A DNA stretch of 64,000 bases, from contig JAQNBH010000004.1 of the NCBI GenBank assembly GCA_028752905.1, positions 1,534,610 to 1,598,609 on the forward strand, written 5' to 3'. Below the pieces are notes generated by a model, which had not been told where the DNA came from, made no database searches, and saw only the letters and a list, made by a program, of their open reading frames with translations. Source of the DNA: Cladorhizidae sp. MBARI D1340-BT2 (lineage: Eukaryota; Porifera; Demospongiae; Poecilosclerida; Cladorhizidae). Both the position numbers and the translations under genes were made by a program. Position 1 is the first letter of the stretch; every line of letters begins with the position of its first letter. Of this stretch, positions 46,409 to 57,000 are shown in pieces.

Positions 46409-46780
46409 TGACTGTGGTAGCTAATGGTTTAATTAATGGTGTAGGGTAAATGGTTTAGTTAATGATGTAGCTTATGCTCTGATAGTGATAGCTAATGGTT
46501 TAGTTAATGATGTAGCTTATATGTTCTGATAGTGCTAATGGTTTAATTAATGGTGTAGGTAAATGGTTTAGTTAAAGATGTAGCTTATGTTCTGGTAGTG
46601 ATAGCTATTGGTTTAGATGATGTAGCTTATGCTCTGATAGGGGTAGCTAAAGTTAATGATGTAGCTGATGCTTTGATAGTGGTAGCAATGGTTTAGATGA
46701 TGTAGCTTATGCTCTGATAGGGGTAGCTAATGGTTAGATGATGTAGCTTATGCTATGACTGTGGTAGCTAATAAATGGTC
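46409..46780. repeat. Degenerate AT-rich repeat
   Basis: Irregular repetition of TAGCTAATGGTTTA, AATGATGTAGCTTATG and CTCTGATAGTG in units of about 40-70 bp. Confidence 0.8.
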
Positions 46781-47339
46781 AAAGCATCGAAGCTAATAGA
46801 TGAGGTTTAGTTTAAAAACAGTACCCAAATTGTTCCTGATATGGAGCAGCGTCTGGTCAAGAATATCAATCCCCCCACAACGCTATCCTATAGCGGCCAT
46901 AGTGTGCAGTAGTCAGAGAGACGAAAGTTGTAACTGTTCCTTCAGACATCCGACACTTCTCTTTAACCAAAAAGATCATGCACATTAAGCTCCGCATCAA
47001 CAAGTTGCGGTAAAGTAGAAGGATGCCCCACCTACCCATCTAGCATTCTCACTAGCGCACCCTATATCTTAAAAGGGCTAAAAGGGCAAAAGAGAACTTC
47101 ATTTAAGTGAAATATGAACACAAGATAATGATGCAATTTTGGCTTGGCAAAAGCAGAGGTAGGCAACTGCATGAGGAATGGAGAGTAGAACATTAACACA
47201 ACAGTTGAAGGTTGAAAGACCGGGTATGAACTATTTGATGAGAGGCAGTTATGATGGTTTGAGCTGAGCTTCCAGGTCGAGGGAGGTGAGTGGCAGTGTC
47301 TTGTTAAGTGAGAGTCATACAGCTGTAGTGAGGAGCAGG
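46781..47339. other. Spacer, no confident feature
   Basis: Unique sequence before the endonuclease remnant. It may hold more of that decayed element, but I see no clear domain. Confidence 0.4.
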
Positions 47340-47552
47340 CTAGGGAGGCAATGGCAAGAGCACTGATAATGATTTCCGCTCTAAGGAGAATCTCTTTGAA
47401 TCCAGGTGACTTGGAGCATGCTGGTATTACTCCTCTTGCTCTCCTTCCCAACTCTTGTATTGGGCAGGCAGTTGTATGTTTTTGTGTGTTAAAGGAACAG
47501 TTAGTTCAATGAGGCTGATCTCTTCTGCTCTTACTATAACAATATCTGGGGG
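47340..47552 (-). pseudogene. Restriction-like endonuclease remnant of a retroelement
   Basis: The minus strand reads PDIVIVRAEEISLIELTVPL, the PD...(D/E)xT/K-type core found in restriction-like endonuclease domains downstream of some non-LTR reverse transcriptases and in related retroelement-derived proteins. After a frame change, the following text includes HLDSKRFSLERKSLSV, which fits the next part of that domain. A stop at 47427 and at least one frameshift show decay. No reverse transcriptase is visible nearby. The RLE assignment is from motif memory and should be tested by profile search. Confidence 0.5.
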
Positions 47553-47619
47553 GGAAGAGGTGTCAAGAATTTTCGTGGGGAAGGTAGGTGGTGGACTGTC
47601 CAAAGTTCTCGACGCTTCT

Positions 47620-47825
47620 CTCGTGGTTGGAGTTCTTCCATCAGACCCATGGTAAGTTACTTCAAGGAACTATCATGATGGCATGTGTATCTCCGAGGCA
47701 GATGCTCCTCTGGTTGGAGTTGTTCCATGACCAGTGTCTTCAGGAGGGAACTGTCATGATGTGTGTAGATGCTCTCTCATTGTTGGAGTTGTTGCAACAG
47801 ACCCATGACCAGTCTCAAGGGACGT
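47620..47825. repeat. Three degenerate ~75-80 bp repeats
   Basis: The words TTGGAGTTSTTSCA, GACCCATG or CCATGACC, and GGAACTRTCATGATG recur three times. Confidence 0.6.
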
Positions 47826-48337
47826 ATTTAGGGGGGGGGCAGGGGGGGGCAATCGCCCCCTGATATATTTACAAAATTCACAGCCCCCCAAAAATAGGTG
47901 GGCTTGGATGTCAAGAGTCACATAACGAGTACATAAAACATCACCCTGTGCCAGCTGTCAGTGTGCTAGCAGTGCAAATAATGTATTTGCCATCTAGCTG
48001 CCTAGAACAACAAGAAAATTGGGGGGGGGGGGGGGAAGGCCATCAATCTAGTGCATATTTGCAGCTGTCATGATGCTAAGTGCAAGTCTGATTATTACAA
48101 GCACTAATACATTTTCAGTGGCGGAGAAAACAGGGGGTCAGGGGGGGGGCTCTGGCCCCCCCCCAATTTTTATACTGGGGGAGCTAAGCCTCCCCATTTA
48201 TTGTCAATGTCAATATGTTTAGTTTGATCATTCACTAACTGTCTTGTGTAATTACAGATAGAACTTTGCAAGTTATGTAGGCAGACTGCAAAGAACATAC
48301 ACTAGATACACCTAGATGTTCATGGTGGTTTAATATT
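47826..48337. other. G/C-run-rich sequence resembling transposon ends
   Basis: Contains AGGGACGTATTTAGGGGG at about 47818 and CAGTGGCGGAGAAAACAGGG at 48117, each followed by G runs and then a C run able to fold back. CAGTGGCGGA-type starts are common at the ends of hAT-like elements. I find no matching opposite end or target duplication, so an element is not defined. Confidence 0.35.
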
Positions 48338-51300
48338 GCACTGAGGTGCCTATAATTATATACTGACTTGTGCATGTTATTATAATTTAAGCATAAACCA
48401 TTAGTGCTCTGAGGTGCCTACACTGACACTTGACTTGTGCATGTTATTATAATTTAAGCATAAACCATTAGTGCACTGAGGTGCCTACACTGACACTTGA
48501 CTTGTGCATGTTATTATAATTTAAGCATAAACCATTAGTGCACTGAGGCACCTACACTGACACTTGACTTGTGCATGTTATTATAATTTAAGCATAAACC
48601 ATTAGTGCACTGAGGCACCTACACTGACACTTGACTTGTGCATGTTATTATAATTTAAGCATAAACCATTAGTGCACTGAGGTGCCTACACTGACACTTG
48701 ATTTGTGCATGTTATTATAATTTAAGCATAAACCATTAGTGCACTGAGGCGCCTACACTGACACTTGACTTGTGCATGTTATTATAATTTAAGCATAAAC
48801 CATTAGTGCACTGAGGCACCTACACTGACACTTGACTTGTGCATGTTATTATAATTTAAGCATAAACCATTAGTGCACTGAGGCACCTACACTGACTGAG
48901 GCACCTACACTGACACTTGACTTGTGCATGTTATTATAATTTAAGCATAAACCATTAGTGCACTGAGGCGCCTACACTGACACTTGACTTGTGCATGTTA
49001 TTATAATTTAAGCATAAACCATTAGTGCACTAAGGCGCCTACACTGACACTTGACTTGTGCATGTTATTATAATTTAAGCATAAACATTAGTGCACTGAG
49101 GTGCCTACACTGACACATGACTTGTGCATGTTATTATAATTTAAGCATAAACCATTAGTGCACTGAGGCGCCTACACTGACACTTGACTTGTGCATGTTA
49201 TTATAATTTAAGCATAAACCATTAGTGCACTGAGGCGCCTACACTGACACTTGACTTGTGCATGTTATTATAATTTAAGCATAAACCATTAGTGCACTGA
49301 GGCGCCTACACTGACACTTGACTTGTGCATGTTATTATAATTTAAGCATAAACATTAGTGCACTGAGGCGCCTACAATGACACTTGACTTGTGCATGTTA
49401 TTATAATTTAAGCATAAACCATTAGTGCACTGAGGTGCCTACACTGACACTTGACTTGTGCATGTTATTATAATTTAAGCATAAACCATTAGTGCACTGA
49501 GGCGCCTACACTGACACTTGACTTGTGCATGTTATTATAATTTAAGCATAAACCATTAGTGCACTGAGGTGCCTACACTGACACTTGACTTGTGCATGTT
49601 ATTATAATTTAAGCATAACCCATTAGTGCACTGAGGCACCTACACTGACACTTGACTTGTGCATTTTATTATAATTTAAGCATAAACCATTAGTGCACTG
49701 AGGTGCCTACACTGACACTTGACTTGTGCATGTTATTATAATTTAAGCATAAACCATTAGTGCACTGAGGCGCCTACACTGACAATTAACTTGTGCATGT
49801 TATTATAATTTAAGCATAAACCATTAGTGCACTGAGGCGCCTACACTGACACTTGACTTGTGCATGTTATTATAATTTAAGCATAAACCATTAGTGCACT
49901 GAGGTGCCTACACTGACACTTGATTTGTGCATGTTATTATAATTTAAGCATAAACCATTAGTGCACTGAGGTGCCTACACTGACACTTGACTTGTGCATG
50001 TTATTATAATTTAAGCATAAACCATTAGTGCACTGAGGCGCCTACACTGACACTTGACTTGTGCATGTTATTATAATTTAAGCATAAACCATTAGTGCAC
50101 TGAGGCGCCTACACTGACACTTGACTTGTGCATGTTAGTATAATTTAAGCATAAACATTAGTGCACTGAGGCGCCTACAATGACACTTGACTTGTGCAAT
50201 CAGCATGTTATTATAATTTAAGCATAAACCATTAGTGCACTGAGGCGCCTACACTGACACTTGACTTGTGCATTTTATTATAATTTAAGCATAAACCATT
50301 AGTGCACTGAGGTGCCTACACTGACACTTGACTTGTGCATGTTATTATAATTTAAGCATAAACCATTAGTGCACTGAGGCGCCTACACTGACAATTAACT
50401 TGTGCATGTTATTATAATTTAAGCATAAACCATTAGTGCACTGAGGCGCCTACACTGACACTTGACTTGTGCATTTTATTATAATTTAAGCATAAACCAT
50501 TAGTGCACTGAGGCGCCTACACTGACACTTGACTTGTGCATTTTATTATAATTTAAGCATAAACCATTAGTGCACTGAGGTGCCTACACTGACACTTGAC
50601 TTGTGCATGTTATTATAATTTAAGCATAAACCATTAGTGCACTGAGGTGCCTACACTGACACTTGACTTGTGCATGTTATTATAATTTAAGCATAAACCA
50701 TTAGTGCACTGAGGCGCCTACACTGACAATTAACTTGTGCATGTTATTATAATTTAAGCATAAACCATTAGTGCACTGAGGCGCCTACACTGACACTTGA
50801 CTTGTGCATGTTATTATAATTTAAGCATAAACCATTAGTGCACTGAGGTGCCTACACTGACACTTGATTTGTGCATGTTATTATAATTTAAGCATAAACC
50901 ATTAGTGCACTGAGGTGCCTACACTGACACTTGACTTGTGCATGTTATTATAATTTAAGCATAAACCATTAGTGCACTGAGGCGCCTACACTGACACTTG
51001 ACTTGTGCATGTTATTATAATTTAAGCATAAACCATTAGTGCACTGAGGCGCCTACACTGACAATTAACTTGTGCATGTTATTATAATTTAAGCATAAAC
51101 CATTAGTGCACTGAGGCGCCTACACTGACACTTGACTTGTGCATTTTATTATAATTTAAGCATAAACCATTAGTGCACTGAGGCGCCTACACTGACACTT
51201 GACTTGTGCATGTTATTATAATTTAAGCATAAACCATTAGTGCACTGAGGTGCCTACACTGACACTTGACTTGTGCATGTTATTATAATTTAAGCATAAA

Positions 51301-53838
51301 CCATTAGTGCACTGAGGCGCCTACACTGACAATTAACTTGTGCATGTTATTATAATTTAAGCATAAACCATTAGTGCACTGAGGCGCCTACACTGACACT
51401 TGACTTGTGCATGTTATTATAATTTAAGCATAAACCATTAGTGCACTGAGGCGCCTACACTGACACTTGACTTGTGCATGTTATTATAATTTAAGCATAA
51501 ACAATTACTGCACTGAGGCGCCTACACTGACACTTGACTTGTGCATGTTATTATAATTTAAGCATAAACCATTAGTGCACTGAGGCGCCTACACTGACAA
51601 TTAACTTGTGCATGTTATTATAATTTAAGCATAAACCATTAGTGCACTGAGGCGCCTACACTGACACTTGACTTGTGCATGTTATTATAATTTAAGCATA
51701 AACAATTAGTGCACTGAGGCACCTACACTGACACTTGACTTGTGCATGTTATTATAATTTAAGCATAAACCATTAGTGCACTGAGGTGCCTACACTGACA
51801 CTTGACTTGTGCATGTTATTATAATTTAAGCATAAACCATTAGTGCACTGAGGCGCCTACACTGACACTTGACTTGTGCATGTTATTATAATTTAAGCAT
51901 AACCATTAGTGCACTGAGGCGCCTACACTGACACTTGACTTTTTATTATAATTTAACCATAACCCATTAGTGCACTGAGGCACCTACACTGACACTTGAC
52001 TTGTGCATGTTATTATAATTTAAGCATAAACCATTAGTGCACTGAGGTGCCTACACTGACACTTGACTTGTGCATGTTATTATAATTTAAGCATAAACCA
52101 TTAGTGCACTGAGGCGCCTACACTGACACTTGACTTGTGCATGTTATTATAATTTAAGCATAAACCATTAGTGCACTGAGGTGCCTACACTGACACTTGA
52201 CTTGTGCATGTTATTATAATTTAAGCATAAACCATTAGTGCACTGAGGTGCCTACACTGACACTTGACTTGTGCATGTTATTATAATTTAAGCATAAACC
52301 ATTAGTGCACTGAGGTGCCTACACTGACACATGACTTGTGCATGTTATTATAATTTAAGCATAAACCATTAGTGCACTGAGGCGCATACACTGACACTTG
52401 ACTTGTGCATGTTATTATAATTTAAGCATAAACCATTAGTGCACTGAGGCACCTACACTGACACTTGACTTGTGCATGTTATTATAATTTAACCATAAAC
52501 CATTAGTGCACTGAGGCGCCTACACTGACACTTGACTTGTGCGCATGTTATTATAATTTAAGCATAAACCATTAGTGCACTGAGGCGCCTACACTGACAC
52601 TTGACTTGTGCATGTTATTATAATTTAACCATAAACCATTAGTGCACTGAGGCGCCTACACTGACACATGACTTGTGCATGTTATTATAATTTAAGCATA
52701 AACCATTAGTGCACTGAGGCGCATACACTGACACTTGACTTGTGCATGTTATTATAATTTAAGCATAAACCATTAGTGCACTGAGGCACCTACACTGACA
52801 CTTGACTTGTGCATGTTATTATAATTTAACCATAAACCATTAGTGCACTGAGGCGCCTACACTGACACTTGACTTGTGCGCATGTTATTATAATTTAAGC
52901 ATAAACCATTAGTGCACTGAGGCGCCTACACTGACACTTGACTTGTGCATGTTATTATAATTTAACCATAAACCATTAGTGCACTGAGGCGCCTACACTG
53001 ACACTTGACTTGTGCGCATGTTATTATAATTTAAGCATAAACCATTAGTGCACTGAGGCGCCTACACTGACACTTAACTTGTGCATGTTATTATAATTTA
53101 AGCATAAACCATTAGTGCACTGAGGCGCCTACACTGACACTTGACTTGTGCATGTTATTATAATTTAAGCATAAACCATTAGTGCACTGAGGCGCCTACA
53201 CTGACACTTGACTTGTGCATGTTATTATAATTTAAGCATAAACCATTAGTGCACTGAGGCACCTACACTGACACTTGACTTGTGCATGTTATTTTAATTT
53301 AAGCATAAACCATTAGTGCACTGAGGTGCCTACACTGACACTTGACTTGTGCATGTTATTATAATTTAAGCAAAAACCATTAGTGCACTGAGGCGCCTAC
53401 ATTGACTTGTGCATGTTATTATAATTTAAGCATAAACCATTACTGCACTGAGGCGCCTACACTGACACTTGACTTGTGCATGTTATTATAATTTAAGCAT
53501 AAACATTAGTGCACTGAGGCGCCTACACTGACACTTGACTTGTGCATGTTATTATAATTTAACCATAAACCATTAGTGCACTGAGGCGCCTACACTGACA
53601 CTTGACTTGTGCATGTTATTATAATTTAAGCATAAACCATTAGTGCACTGAGGTGCCTACACTGACATTTGACTTGTGCATGTTATTATAATTTAAGCAT
53701 AAACCATTAGTGCACTGAGGCGCCTACACTGACACTTGACTTGTGCATGTTATTATAATTTAACCATAAACCATTAGTGCACTGAGGCGCCTACACTGAC
53801 ACTTGACTTGTGCATGTTATTATAATTTAAGCATAAAC
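48338..53838. repeat. 67-bp satellite array, left of the retrotransposon
   Basis: About 82 copies of a 67-bp unit with GCACTGAGGCGCCTACACTG, CACTTGACTTGTGCATG and TTATTATAATTTAAGCATAA. Variants recur at multiples of the unit: GACAATTAACTTG at about 51060, 51328 and 51596 (268 bp, 4 units). The extra-GC variant TGTGCGCATG recurs at 52541, 52878 and 53014. The array continues right of the retrotransposon at 59501-60010. Confidence 0.97.
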
Positions 53839-54024
53839 TCGAAGGATAGCGCTGTACGCATTTGCCACTCAGACTGAACTGGATATAGAACGATGTTCAT
53901 AGAATAGCAATGCATGGACAAGTGAGGAATGTGTAGAGAGCATGCGCTAGGTAAGGGGTCGTCAAGTTGGTAAGGGCGTGTATAGCATGAGAACACATCA
54001 ATATGAGTTAGGTTGCTGGCTACA
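53839..54024 (-). repeat. 3' LTR of the Ty3/gypsy element, last 4 bp missing
   Basis: Matches 59315-59500 base for base as far as I can read. The final TGCA of the other LTR is absent and the 67-bp array resumes directly. Confidence 0.92.
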
Positions 54025-54043
54025 TAGTTCTCTATCCCCCCCC
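54025..54043 (-). other. Polypurine tract candidate
   Basis: GGGGGGGGATAGAGAACTA on the minus strand directly precedes the 3' LTR, the expected place for the plus-strand primer. Confidence 0.65.
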
Positions 54044-54067
54044 AAGCAGAGGCTAGGGCTCTGGTGA

Positions 54068-57000
54068 TTAGTTTCTCTGTTTGTAGCCAAGCCTGTCGAT
54101 TGGCTTTGGGCCTCTTTTGCTCCTGCGTGGTACAGGAGTGGCTTCCAGGAGGGGGGTTGGTGGGAGGGCCAGGCTGCGTTGTGGCAGTGGAGTGGGTCTG
54201 GCTGGTGTTTTGGCCACCGATGCATAGGTCGGCTGGGGTTGGGTCTTTGGTGGAGCCGAAGCTGGGGGTGGTAGTGGCGCCGGTTGCTGCGGATGAGGCG
54301 GACTTGCTGGGCGTGGCAGTGGGCGAGGATGGTGATCATTGTGACTCGAGTCTGCAGTCGGTGGGGTCGTCGCGGTACTGGTCGGTGGCTGCGTAGGGGC
54401 TGGTTGCCGATCCTGTGTAGTGAGGGGGGTTGGGGTGGTTGATCTGGTCGGTTGTCGAGTGACTGTGAACGGGTTGGGCGAGGTGGTGAAAGGATTAAAT
54501 CGCCTGAGGTAGCGTCTGTTCCGTGTCGTGAGCCGTCCAGAGCCGTCGGTCCGTACTGCGTACTGGTGATATTGTAGTACTTCCACGACCGTGCCAGACT
54601 TGTCCCACTTCGTTGGGTGACGTCCAGTCTGATTTTGGATCATGACTGTGTCACCACAACGGAGTGGGGACAGACCTTGGGTGTGTTCGTCCCATCTGGC
54701 ACGGCCGGTGACCTGGCGTCTGGACAGCGCACGTTCACGGAGGTCCAGTCTCGATGTCCAGTCCTGATGCGGGCGGTAGGTGGCAGGGAGTCCAGGGAGG
54801 AGGTCTCTGGTGGCCCTTCCAAAGAGGCATTGTGCCGGGGACATGCCAGTGTCGGAGCTTGGTCCGTTTCGGTACTGTAGAAGCGCCAAGTGAAAGTCGT
54901 CTGATAGGGTGCCGCCTGGGCCTGTGTTGCCGGCGATCAGCCTCTTGGTGGTCTTCACCGCTGTCTCAGCCCGGCAATTTGCGTGGGGGTTGTAGGCGGA
55001 GGACGTTCTATGGTGTACACTCCATGAGGATAGGAAGTCCCTGGTGGTGTGGGAGGCAAACTCTGGGCCGCCATCAGAGGTGATGCTCTCTGGAATGCCA
55101 TAGGTGGCAAAAGTATCTCGTAGGACTTGGCAGAGGCCCTCTGCTCCGTTCGTGGATCTGGTGACGACCGGCCAGTTTGAGTACCGATCCACCAGCACGA
55201 GATACGCGAACCCTCCGTGGTGGAAGTAGTCCGCGCACATGTGCTGGAAGGGGTACTGAGGGTCGGCCGGTGTCGTTGATGGCATGGCAGGTTGGGACGG
55301 GGCGTTACCGTTGCAGGTGGCACAGTGTTGCCTGGTTGCAGTGATTTCCTTAGACATGCCTGGCCAGTAGAGTGATGTCTGTGCCCTTGCATACATGCTG
55401 GTTGTGCCTTGGTGAGCGGCATGGAGGGCGTCGAGGCATCTTTGGCGGAGTGCGAGTGGGATGATGATCCTTTCACCTTTCACGAGGACGCCGTCCACAT
55501 TTGTGATTGTATCAAGAATGGGGAAGTATTCCCTAATGATGGCAGGCATGTGGTGTCTTGCCTCGGGTGGACCGTCTTCGATGACTTCGGATAGCAGTCG
55601 TAGTGCCGGGTCAGCTACTGTGGCGACTTGGAGGGTTTCCCATGTGATGGGTATGTGATGGACGGCGGCACACAGGGCAGTGGCGAGTTCGTCAGCGTCC
55701 TCTGATGTGGTGGAGAGCGACGCGACGTGGCATTTCGGGATGCCTGATGGGTTCATCCTGGATGTGTCCGAGTGGTTGTCATCTTGGAGGTAGAGCTTCG
55801 CTGGAAGGCGGTCTCCAGATGGGTGGCGGGACAGAGCGTCACTCGTGTGGTTCCGTATCCCAGGAATGTATATCATCTGGAACCTGTAAGGCAGTGTCTT
55901 TTCCTTCAGGTTTCTGAGGCGGGTGTTATGGATGTCCTCGAGTGAGCGATCCCCAAAGATTTTGAGTAGTGGCTTGTGGTCCACTGCAATCTGGAGATCA
56001 CTGCACCCGAGGACGAAGTGACGTGCTTTCTCGAGGGCGTCTGCCACTGCGAGGGCCTCCCCCTCGATGGGGGCATACCTGGACTCAGCGGAGTGCGTGA
56101 ACCTCGAGCCGACCAGCACCACTTTCCATCCCTCCTGGCAACAGAGGATCTCGCGGGATGGGCACTGGCAGTGTTTTTGAAATAGCCAGTACCCAATCCC
56201 GTCTTTGCTCCAATCTGTCGCCAGGCATGTGGGTCGACTCTTGTCGTAGATGGTAACTCCTTCAGCAATCTTTTGGCATATGGTGGTCTTGGAGAGGTCG
56301 AACGCGCGTTGTGTCTGCTCGTTCCATAGGAATGGGTTGGTGGGCTTCAAGAGGTCCCGGAACGGCTGCATTGTTGGGGCCATCGAGAAGGCGTACGCGA
56401 CCTGGTTGACTAAGCCAAACCAGGCGCGTACGTCTGTGATGTTCTTGGGTGTAGGGAAGCCGGTGATGGCCTCTAGGTACCTCTGTGATGGTCTTACTTC
56501 AGATGGGGTGATGGTGAACCCGGCAAATTCCACCTCGTCCTGCGCAAAGTGGAACTTGCGCGGGTTCAGTGTTATCCCGTTTCGTGCGCAGATATCTAAC
56601 CATTCTGTGGCCTGGTGGTATGCTTCTTCGATAGACTCGCTCCAAATGAGGGCATCGTCGATACACTTCGTTTTTCGGCTAATGTGAGATACAATCGCAT
56701 CGTACCGTGCCGTGTAGGCGTCCCCTGAGGCGATGTATCCCTGTGGGGCGGAGCAGTAGCGGTATCTTCCCCAGGGGGTAATAAAGGTGGTGAAATGCCG
56801 GTCTGCTGGTGAGAGGGCTACCGAGTGGTAGCCGTTCCAGGCGTCAAAGATGGTTTTCTTCGTGTTGCCTGGGACGGCTCTGGCCTGGTGGAAAGGTGAG
56901 GTGCAATGGTGTGTCTCTCTTGTGGCATGTTTGTTCAACTCCTGGAAGTTGATGGTCCGCCTCAGGGACCCGTCCTTTTTGGTGCATATCACCATGCGGT

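Noticed and set aside
47062..47451. 129-codon minus-strand frame as a separate gene
   Set aside because: It overlaps the endonuclease remnant in another frame and has no recognisable domain; more likely a chance frame in a decayed element.
48117..48200. Complete hAT element beginning CAGTGGCGGA
   Set aside because: Only one end is visible; no opposite terminus or 8-bp duplication found.
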